In this document: positions 1-6,379 of the stretch, piece after piece
How positions within the stretch are numbered: position 1 is the stretch's first letter
Layout of the letters: each line of letters starts with the position of its first letter
Assembly (NCBI GenBank): GCA_910586095.1
Contig: CAJUHQ010000061.1
Location: forward strand, 1 to 10,677
Length of the DNA stretch: 10,677 nt
Source of the DNA: an uncultured Lachnospiraceae bacterium
Lineage (GTDB): Bacteria; Bacillota; Clostridia; Lachnospirales; Lachnospiraceae
Reading direction: 5' to 3'
Made by a program: the position numbers and the translations under genes
Notes under the pieces: model-generated
Told to the model about the DNA's origin: nothing
The model's database searches: none
What the model saw: only the letters and a program-made list of their open reading frames with translations

Positions 1-45
1 CTCATGACAGACATGGGGGGTTACTATGATATATCTCAATTCCAA

Positions 46-74
46 AGTATACCATAGTCTTTTAAGGACTGCAA
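46..74 (-). promoter_or_regulatory. Putative sigma-A promoter reading off the left edge
   Basis: On the minus strand TTGCAG (plus positions 69-74) is followed after exactly 17 bases by TATACT (46-51), with a TGG just before the -10 as in extended -10 promoters. Transcription would begin near position 39 and run left out of the window, so the gene it serves is not visible. No clear ribosome binding site is seen before the edge. It lies just downstream of the hydrolase gene, which would fit separate transcription of a next leftward gene. In AT-rich DNA such matches arise by chance, so confidence is modest. Confidence 0.35.
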
Positions 75-109
75 TCTTAAAAAAGGATTTTGAAAATACT
101 GCTTAGAAA

Positions 110-706
110 TTATCTTTTGTAGAAATCATGCCCACCATAAGTAAACAAAAAAGTAAGATTATTGTCAAACCACTGAGCATTTTCTAATGGTGTATATTTT
201 CGTGCCATAAAAAACAAAGCGCCATTTGATACATCCTCTCCTTTCAAGGCGCTGTAAACTACTTCCTTTGTCTCCTCCGATACATTTACCTTATTGATTA
301 CACCATTTGACACGGGCGAAAACTGTGCCACACTTTGTTCTCCCTGATATACAACATCAACTACAGTATCTGGAAATGCCATACTTCTTACTCGGTTAAT
401 CACCACATTGGCAACCAAAAGTTTACCTGTTCTATCCTCTCCTCCTGCCTCAGCCTCAACAATCTTAAAAAGTGTTTCAATATCTGCATCTGTTACTTCA
501 ATGCAAAATCGCTGCTGTAGTGTCTGATAGGAAATAACACGTTCTAGTGATTCAAGTCGTTCCATCTCTACAAGCTGTGTCTGTACTGATATTGTTTCTT
601 GATTGTTCATACTTCCTGCCTGTACATTCATATCTTTCAAAAACAATAACAACACTGCACAGGCAATGTTTGCAACAAATAAAAAGATATAACTTTTTGA
701 ATACAT
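110..706 (-). CDS. SleB/CwlJ-family cell wall hydrolase, membrane-anchored
   Basis: A 198-residue protein. Residues about 5-24 are a hydrophobic signal anchor or uncleaved signal peptide, followed by a polar linker (about 25-68) and a Hydrolase_2 domain (about 70-198). The domain shows the family landmarks: an EAEAGGE motif at 84-90, whose glutamate 86 aligns with the catalytic Glu of SleB as I recall it, a VVINRVRS segment at 101-108, FPDTV at 111-115 and QFSPVSNG at 128-135. Enzymes of this family cleave peptidoglycan glycan strands, often as lytic transglycosylases in spore germination. This copy lacks an N-terminal peptidoglycan-binding domain, so it is nearer the minimal CwlJ-like form plus an anchor, probably acting outside the membrane during wall remodelling. 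The ATG at 704-706 is the only start that retains the anchor; the AAAGGA upstream is somewhat far away. It is divergent from the flagellin gene. The family is secure, the physiological role is not. Confidence 0.85.
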   Translation of the reverse strand: MYSKSYIFLFVANIACAVLLLFLKDMNVQAGSMNNQETISVQTQLVEMERLESLERVISYQTLQQRFCIEVTDADIETLFKIVEAEAGGEDRTGKLLVANVVINRVRSMAFPDTVVDVVYQGEQSVAQFSPVSNGVINKVNVSEETKEVVYSALKGEDVSNGALFFMARKYTPLENAQWFDNNLTFLFTYGGHDFYKR

Positions 707-923
707 GCTTTTGATATCGTTTCCTTTCTTTTTCCTAATTTCTATGCGATAGCCAAATTTTTAGTCTCTATGCTACAACTAGTTTCTATATAGAGATAAT
801 GAAAGTTTTTGCGTAGCACATTTTATCGTTCATTTTTTCTTTAATTAGTCTATTCGCTTGTCCGTAAAAAAATTCATAAACTTTCCTGTTATTAAAACAA
901 TTTCACCCAAAATTGTATACATG

Positions 924-939
924 CTTTACTATAGTAAAG
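924..939. promoter_or_regulatory. Perfect 16-bp palindrome over the flagellin -35
   Basis: The sequence CTTTACTATAGTAAAG is its own reverse complement (8 + 8, no spacer). Its right half contains the TAAA (935-938) that serves as the sigma-28 -35 element, so a protein bound here would compete with RNA polymerase. Size and symmetry fit an operator for a dimeric repressor. The regulator is unknown, and the AT-rich palindrome could be coincidental. Confidence 0.45.
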
Positions 940-961
940 AAATTGCATAAATTGTCGATAT
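935..961 (+). promoter_or_regulatory. Sigma-28 (sigma-D) flagellar promoter of flagellin
   Basis: TAAA at 935-938, a 15-base spacer, then GTCGATAT at 954-961. This differs by one base from the Firmicute sigma-D pattern TAAA-N15-GCCGATAT. Predicted transcription starts near 968, giving a leader of about 50 bases. It places the flagellin in the late flagellar class, transcribed after hook completion when the anti-sigma factor is exported (family knowledge). Confidence 0.85.
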
Positions 962-1003
962 AATATATATTATTCATACTTTATACACAATTAACTCAAT
1001 ATT

Positions 1004-1011
1004 AAGGGGTG
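1004..1011 (+). promoter_or_regulatory. Flagellin ribosome binding site deciding the ATG start
   Basis: AAGGGGTG lies six bases before the ATG at 1018. An in-frame GTG at 1009-1011 sits inside this site and so cannot itself be the start. Initiation at 1018 also gives the canonical flagellin N-terminus MVVQHN, so three residues should be removed from the longest reading frame. Confidence 0.85.
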
Positions 1012-1017
1012 AGAGCT

Positions 1018-4000
1018 ATGGTTGTACAACACAACATTGAAGCTATGAATGCATGCAGGATGCAAAGTATGGTAAAAGGAACTGTGTCTACATCTATGCA
1101 GAAATTAGCATCTGGATATCGCATTAATTCGGCGAGCGACAATGCGGCAGGTTTAGCAATTTCCGAAAAGATGCGCTTTCAAATTAGAGGATTGCACAGA
1201 GGGGCAAATAATATTCAAGAAGGAATTGGATATTGTCAAACTGCGGATGGTGCATTACACGAAGTGCATGATATGCTTCAACGGATGAATGAACTCGCAG
1301 TCGAATCAGCAAATGGAACAAATTCTATGATGGACAGACTTTGTATCGACGACGAAGTACAGAACTTGCTATGCGAACTGCAACGTGTCTGTGACACAAC
1401 AAAATATAATGATGAATATATTTTTAAGTGTACTGATGTAGAACCTGATTTCTATGATCCTGCACAACATGTATATCATCTAAAATTTTCGGGATATCCC
1501 AATGATCTATTTGTATACAATGACTCTTATGACAAAACAACTGGCACTGTTACTTACGGCGGCATTGCCTACAATGGGAAACGCTATTCTTGGTCAAGTA
1601 TCAGTCCCACCATGTATGACAGTACAACAGGAAAATTTCGTGAAGGAACCTATACTCTAAAGGCTGATGATGGTTCCTACTTGACTTTGTTATGTGAAAA
1701 TGGCAGTGTGCCTCCTCAGGTTTCAAGAGCATTTACTACATCCGCAAGTGAAAAAGGAATCTTAATCAACGATAGTTTAATTAGTTGGGATATGGTAAAG
1801 ACAGCTTCGGGTGAATCACTCGACCCAAAAAACATCAAAAATGAACCGTATTCTTTTACGTATCATGGAATTACTGTATCATTTACTCCAGAACCAACAG
1901 ATGATTTTAATGAAGTTATAGCGAAAATGACGGGAACTCACTGGAAAAGTACTTACAGAGTGCCTGATATTACAACGACTGCAATTTACACAGATTTTTC
2001 AAAGACCAAAGCCACTTTTACAGACCGCGCAGAAGTAGAAAAATTCTTAAATGCTCAGGGTTCAACAACTACTGTTAGCGCTTATACATTGCGCGCAGAT
2101 GAGGATGGTATTTGGCTTGAACAGAATGGACAAGATGTTCCAAATTCAAAAAAGACATGGGTTGACATTGGGATAACAGATGCCAATAGTCAAAATGAAA
2201 ATATATGGTCTGATAAAATTTATGAATATATTTTTCAACAGACACCCGCCACAGATCTGGCCTTTAGTTTTCAGATTATTAACAATGAGATCAGTAAAGA
2301 TTCAATTATTGATGCGCTAGATGGAGCGAGTCTATCTATCTCGAAAGACTATAAATATGAAATTGAAGATCACGCCAATTTGACAGAAGATCCAGCACAG
2401 AAAAATGCAAATATATTAAAAGCACAAATTTCAAGTAACCTCAAACTGACATTGGAGGAGGATTATCGATTGGGGATGGATTATTCCACTATTACGCAAA
2501 CGCCTCCCGAAAAACCAGAAATTCCTGAACAACAATTGGTTTACGACCCCACTACTAAAACGTTTTCTCTCTCCTATCCTTTGTCTGGAAGTGCTACTCC
2601 TACTTCCAAAGACTACGTTAGTACACAGAAAGCCAGCAATACAACAGTCAAGAATAAAATTATGGCAAACATGGATGAGTATCTAAAATTGATTAAGATG
2701 AGACACCTTGCTGGGGCTTCCAAACCCGAAATTCTTGATCTAGCATCTTTGATTTCTGGTGATAAGATTACAGGAAATGGCAATAGTACTTACTTAAAAG
2801 ATGTTTTTGTGATCGATCCAAAAGATCCTGATTTTCAAAACCTAAAAACCACATTATCAACACCTTCAAACCGAACTCCCTATGCCAGTGCAAGCATTGA
2901 TTTCTCAGGTCTTGGTACCTCCTATGAACTGTTTGATCTCGTAGGAATGGGATTTAATTCAACATGCCAAACTTGTAGCAATCATTACAGCATACAGTTT
3001 ACAACACCACAGGCAACCAACAATACTTCTTGGGATACTGCCACATCCAGCGATGGATATCAATACCGATACAAAAAAATACAAAGCGGCTCAAACCATA
3101 CTCTCTATATTGATATTGAATCTTTAGAGCCTATGCTTGGTACTGTAACAGACAACACAAAAAAAGGAGTGGCATTTACCAATGCACTCGTTGACATTCT
3201 TGATAAGTCTGGATTTGATTTTCATTTTACACAGTATGCAACATATACTGACAGTGCCAAATTGTATATATTTGACAACAGAACACAGTATTCCAGTGGA
3301 GCCACCAATGCCTCATTCTCTCCATATTCTTATACGGCTAACACCATTGCTGATGTTAAAATTCAATTAAATGACACAAGTAATTCATCTGAAAATATTT
3401 CTGTCGAATATGAATATGACTATAAGGATCTATTTGATGAGAAAAATCTTACTTTTTCTTATGTAGCAGACCCAAATGGAAAATATATTCAAAATGCCGC
3501 TACTGGCAAATACGAAAAATATGATCCGTTTGATCCCACTCATGCTACACTACAGCGATACACTCTAGATGATGTCTCATTTAATACAAATGGAAAGACA
3601 AAAGAAGAATTTGTGGAAGATTATATTGACACTATTTTTACCAAAATAGCAGATGCTTCCAAGATTAATCTAATCAATGACAAAGCACAATACTATATCG
3701 CTGGAGAAGCCAAAAACAGTCCTGCATGGGTCACAAAATACAATACACCTTATCAAATTTTGTCACCTGAAAAATCCAACAAGCAGTTTGATGGTCTTTT
3801 GCGAATCCAATGCAGCTCCAATGTGATAGACAGCATCTATATTCCCAAACAAAAGTTGTCTGTATCACGCATGGGACTGGCTGGACTCACTGTAAAAACA
3901 GAAAGTCACTCAAATAAGGCGATCCGTCTTGTGGACCAAGCACTAACCAAGATAAATACTATCCGAAGTACTTTCGGTGCCTATCAAAATCGATTGGAAC

Positions 4001-4185
4001 ATGCATATCTCATCAATCAAAATACAAATGAAAATACACAGAGTGCTGAATCCATTATACGCGACACAGATATGGCGGAAGAGATGGTGAACTATGCTAA
4101 CGCCAATATCCTACAACAAGCGGGATGGTCTGTACTCGCGCAGGCAAATCTAATAAAACAAGAAGTATTGCGTCTGTTAGGTTAA
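1018..4185 (+). CDS. fliC: Giant flagellin with long central insert
   Basis: Filament subunit of 1055 residues, exported by the flagellar type III system; usual flagellins are about 270-500 residues. The N-terminal D0/D1 region (about 1-137) shows LASGYRINSASDNAAGLAIS at 30-49 and the D1 stretch QRMNELAVESANGT at 88-101. The C-terminal D1/D0 region (about 940-1055) shows FGAYQNRLEHA, a SAESIIRDTDMAEEM stretch and the LAQAN...VLRLLG end. Between them lies an insert of about 820 residues rich in Thr, Ser, Asn, Tyr and Asp, expected to form surface-exposed outer domains. It has ten cysteines (13, 73, 109, 119, 125, 138, 226, 650, 653, 932), including a CQTC motif at 650-653, which is unusual for a flagellin. 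No HExxH protease motif is present in the insert. It is a single-gene unit with its own sigma-28 promoter and terminator. In the D1 motif the first Arg of the TLR5 contact segment is kept while the second is Asn. Confidence 0.95.
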   Translation: MVVQHNIEAMNACRMQSMVKGTVSTSMQKLASGYRINSASDNAAGLAISEKMRFQIRGLHRGANNIQEGIGYCQTADGALHEVHDMLQRMNELAVESANGTNSMMDRLCIDDEVQNLLCELQRVCDTTKYNDEYIFKCTDVEPDFYDPAQHVYHLKFSGYPNDLFVYNDSYDKTTGTVTYGGIAYNGKRYSWSSISPTMYDSTTGKFREGTYTLKADDGSYLTLLCENGSVPPQVSRAFTTSASEKGILINDSLISWDMVKTASGESLDPKNIKNEPYSFTYHGITVSFTPEPTDDFNEVIAKMTGTHWKSTYRVPDITTTAIYTDFSKTKATFTDRAEVEKFLNAQGSTTTVSAYTLRADEDGIWLEQNGQDVPNSKKTWVDIGITDANSQNENIWSDKIYEYIFQQTPATDLAFSFQIINNEISKDSIIDALDGASLSISKDYKYEIEDHANLTEDPAQKNANILKAQISSNLKLTLEEDYRLGMDYSTITQTPPEKPEIPEQQLVYDPTTKTFSLSYPLSGSATPTSKDYVSTQKASNTTVKNKIMANMDEYLKLIKMRHLAGASKPEILDLASLISGDKITGNGNSTYLKDVFVIDPKDPDFQNLKTTLSTPSNRTPYASASIDFSGLGTSYELFDLVGMGFNSTCQTCSNHYSIQFTTPQATNNTSWDTATSSDGYQYRYKKIQSGSNHTLYIDIESLEPMLGTVTDNTKKGVAFTNALVDILDKSGFDFHFTQYATYTDSAKLYIFDNRTQYSSGATNASFSPYSYTANTIADVKIQLNDTSNSSENISVEYEYDYKDLFDEKNLTFSYVADPNGKYIQNAATGKYEKYDPFDPTHATLQRYTLDDVSFNTNGKTKEEFVEDYIDTIFTKIADASKINLINDKAQYYIAGEAKNSPAWVTKYNTPYQILSPEKSNKQFDGLLRIQCSSNVIDSIYIPKQKLSVSRMGLAGLTVKTESHSNKAIRLVDQALTKINTIRSTFGAYQNRLEHAYLINQNTNENTQSAESIIRDTDMAEEMVNYANANILQQAGWSVLAQANLIKQEVLRLLG

Positions 4186-4227
4186 TTTTGCCACTATCCA
4201 AAATGACATCTTACATTTGTGAATGAA

Positions 4228-4281
4228 GCTGTTGCAAAATTTGGCAATTTGCATACGCCATTTTGCAACAGCCCTATTTTT
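4228..4281 (+). terminator. Rho-independent terminator of flagellin
   Basis: A 12-bp perfect stem (GCTGTTGCAAAA at 4228-4239 with TTTTGCAACAGC at 4261-4272) continues, after a 2-base bulge, into TGGC/GCCA with an 11-base loop. It is followed by CCTATTTTT, giving a U tract at the end of the transcript. It begins 42 bases after the flagellin stop. On the minus strand the hairpin is not followed by a U run, so it serves the flagellin only. Confidence 0.85.
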
Positions 4282-4313
4282 GCTATGAAAGTTAAAGAAC
4301 AACTTTCATAGCA
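4281..4313. repeat. Second strong hairpin in the convergent gap
   Basis: A perfect 13-bp inverted repeat (TGCTATGAAAGTT at 4281-4293, AACTTTCATAGCA at 4301-4313) with a 7-base loop follows the terminator directly. Neither strand has a U tract after it. A further 6-bp hairpin, GCATGG (4311-4316) with CCATGC (4321-4326), overlaps its right arm, in a locally GC-rich patch. It may stabilise the 3' end of the leftward glycan transcript or be an accessory stop; the role is unknown. Confidence 0.6.
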
Positions 4314-4454
4314 TGGATGGCCATGCGGCCCGCCAGACAAAAGGCTGTGCATGATAAGGGTTTACTATATATGCATCTATGATACTATACAATCGCTCAA
4401 ATTTGTTATAGCGAATTGAAGTTTGCGTTATTCAAAAATCTTTTCTTTTTCAAT

Positions 4455-6353
4455 CTATAAACCTTTAAAAAAATGTTCTTCTAACATAAGACACAGACAA
4501 TGGTAAATTGGTAGGTGTAACTCTTGTATTTTGTAAGTTTCTTCTTCATTTACATCAAGAATAATATCGGCAACTTTTGCCAATTTTCCGCCACCTTTTC
4601 CTGTCAGTCCAATGACTTTCATTCCTTTTGCCTTAGCTGTCACAGCCGCATATAAAACATTAAGAGAATTTCCTGAAGTTGATATCCCTAGAAATACATC
4701 CTTATCTTCTCCATAAGCAAATACTTGTTGTGCAAAACACATTGTTCCTTCCACATCATTTAAAAAGGCCGTATTTAGACTATTGTGATTGGTCAGCGCA
4801 ATTGTAGGCAATCCGTATTGTAACTTCTCGGCTAATTCTTTACCTATAATACTATCTATTGACTCTAATTTATCACATATTTGTGCATCTAACTTTCTAG
4901 TCAAGAGAAAGCCTTTCATTAATTCTCCTGTAATATGTTCTGCATCCGCAGCACTTCCCCCGTTTCCTGCAATCAGTAATTTACCGTGTTTTTCATAACA
5001 TTCCTCCAAAATTTTATACGCTTTTTCCAGTGTATTTTTGATGCTCTCTAAGATGGGATATCGCTGTATCAACTGATACATATATCGTCTTACTCCTAAG
5101 ATCTCATTTATACAGGTTCTTAAATCTTGATAGCGACTCACATGATCTATAAAATTTGTTCCAATATAAGCTACTTGACATCCTGCTCTTTTTCCTGCCT
5201 CTATATCAATTTTGCTATCTCCGACCATCCATGACTGACTCAAATCAATGTTATATTTTGCTGCTGCTCTAAACAGCATACCAGGTTGAGGCTTTCTGCA
5301 ATCACACACAATCTTATATTCTGTACGTTCTCCCACAAATCCTTTATCTGGATGGTGCGGACAATAAAAAATATCGTCCACATAAGCGCCTGCTTCTCCT
5401 AATAATGTCTCTATTTTGTTATGAATCGTCTGTAGCTCTTCAATACTGACTTCTCCCCTTGCAACAACAGGCTGATTAGTCACAATAATACAAAGATATC
5501 CTGACTGATTAATCCATTTAATTGCATCTGCAACTCCTTTTATTAGCTTAACTTGATCAAGATCTGTCAGAAAACCTACATATTGATTGATTGTTCCATC
5601 ACGATCTAAAAAAATTGCTTTTTGCTTGTTTATCAGATTTTTCTTCGAGACAATCCCTGACTTGATATCCTTTGTCACTTCAAAATATCGCTCTGGTGTT
5701 CCCATATCTTTAATATATTCTGGCGAATCATAGGCATACAATTTTTTTTGCTGAATCAATGGTTTTAACAAATCTCTATCCAAATCTTTTTTCTGTGGAC
5801 TGTCAATTGATTCTAATACCTCTGGCGACAATAAATGCAATCCTGCGTTGACACGATTTGAATACCATGTCCTTTCTTCTTCTTTGGTCAACCACTGACA
5901 GACTCTATTTTCATCTGTAGTAAGAATGACGCTGCTGTCATAAGGATGGTTATTGGGATGTGTAAAAATGGTTGCCGCTGCTTTATTGTTTAGATGTGCC
6001 TGATAAAATTTATCCAAATCTACATCAAAAATAATATCTCCATTAATCAGCAAAAAATCTTCTTGTATGATCTCTTTGCAATAATACAACGCTCCTGCTG
6101 TTCCTAAGGGTTCCTTCTCTCTTATATAGGAAATACTCACTCCAAATCGCGAACCATCTCCAAAAAATTTTTCTATCATGTCTCCCATATGGCCAATCAC
6201 CAATATAATATCTATATATCCTTGCTTTTTTAGACATTCAATTTGATATTGCAAAATTGGTTTTTCACATATTTCTATCATAGGTTTAGGAACCGTTGTA
6301 TTGACAGATGCGATTCGCGTACCTTTTCCACCTGCCATAATCACAGTCTTCAT
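4455..6353 (-). CDS. hddC-gmhB-gmhA: Trifunctional GDP-heptose enzyme: HddC-GmhB-GmhA fusion
   Basis: A 632-residue cytoplasmic protein with three enzyme domains. Domain 1 (about 1-230) is a nucleotidyltransferase with MAGGKGTR at 6-13 and NGD at 104-106, fitting HddC, which joins GTP to D-glycero-alpha-D-manno-heptose 1-phosphate. Domain 2 (about 245-400) is a GmhB-type HAD phosphatase: DRDGT at 250-254, TNQ at 292-294, zinc-loop residues C331, H333, C350, C352, and GDS at 378-380; it removes the 7-phosphate of heptose 1,7-bisphosphate. Domain 3 (about 421-632) is a SIS isomerase like GmhA: GNGGSAAD at 463-470, STSGNS at 558-563, and H473, E477, Q610, H618, matching the spacing of the E. coli GmhA zinc ligands as I recall them; it converts sedoheptulose 7-phosphate to heptose 7-phosphate. 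The missing kinase step is encoded directly upstream, 26 bases away. GGAGAG precedes the ATG. No domain is truncated. Preference for GDP and the alpha anomer is inferred from the HddA neighbour. Confidence 0.9.
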   Translation of the reverse strand: MKTVIMAGGKGTRIASVNTTVPKPMIEICEKPILQYQIECLKKQGYIDIILVIGHMGDMIEKFFGDGSRFGVSISYIREKEPLGTAGALYYCKEIIQEDFLLINGDIIFDVDLDKFYQAHLNNKAAATIFTHPNNHPYDSSVILTTDENRVCQWLTKEEERTWYSNRVNAGLHLLSPEVLESIDSPQKKDLDRDLLKPLIQQKKLYAYDSPEYIKDMGTPERYFEVTKDIKSGIVSKKNLINKQKAIFLDRDGTINQYVGFLTDLDQVKLIKGVADAIKWINQSGYLCIIVTNQPVVARGEVSIEELQTIHNKIETLLGEAGAYVDDIFYCPHHPDKGFVGERTEYKIVCDCRKPQPGMLFRAAAKYNIDLSQSWMVGDSKIDIEAGKRAGCQVAYIGTNFIDHVSRYQDLRTCINEILGVRRYMYQLIQRYPILESIKNTLEKAYKILEECYEKHGKLLIAGNGGSAADAEHITGELMKGFLLTRKLDAQICDKLESIDSIIGKELAEKLQYGLPTIALTNHNSLNTAFLNDVEGTMCFAQQVFAYGEDKDVFLGISTSGNSLNVLYAAVTAKAKGMKVIGLTGKGGGKLAKVADIILDVNEEETYKIQELHLPIYHCLCLMLEEHFFKGL

Positions 6354-6379
6354 TTTTATTTTGTCTCTCCATTCTCCAA

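Larger units (their letters stand above)
707..1017. other. Divergent intergenic region, hydrolase/flagellin
   Basis: About 310 bases without a gene. The right part holds the flagellin promoter, palindrome and ribosome binding site listed separately. In the left part a 7-bp inverted repeat (TCTCTAT at 765-771, ATAGAGA at 790-796) surrounds an 18-base spacer. I see no convincing sigma-A or sigma-28 promoter for the leftward hydrolase gene. Confidence 0.6.

Noticed and set aside
15..20. G6 run near the left edge as a phase-variable tract
   Set aside because: It is short and no reading frame can be assigned around it in this window.
823..830. Sigma-28 promoter for the leftward hydrolase
   Set aside because: The minus strand has AACGATAA, close to the -10 pattern, but no TAAA at the required distance, and it lies more than 100 bases from the start codon.
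962..1017. CsrA-binding site in the flagellin leader
   Set aside because: The ribosome binding site is AAGGGG, not ANGGA, and no second GGA hairpin is seen, so translational control by CsrA/FliW is not supported.
3182..3370. Small open frames inside the flagellin, heptose, flippase and glycosyltransferase genes
   Set aside because: They overlap clear long genes in other frames, lack ribosome binding sites or recognisable domains, and have compositions expected of shadow frames.
1438..3820. Flagellinolysin-type metalloprotease in the flagellin insert
   Set aside because: The HExxH zinc-protease motif is absent from the insert. The only HE..-like string, HEVHD near residue 81, lies in the conserved D1 helix and lacks the second His at the right spacing.
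4375..4454. Terminator for the leftward operon
   Set aside because: An imperfect inverted repeat (AATCGCT with AGCGAATT near 4390-4420) has no U tract after it on the minus strand.
5742..5749. A8 run in the heptose fusion gene as a slippage site
   Set aside because: Eight A on the coding strand could allow slippage near the end of the first domain, but it simply encodes Gln-Lys-Lys in an AT-rich gene, and all three domains stay in frame.
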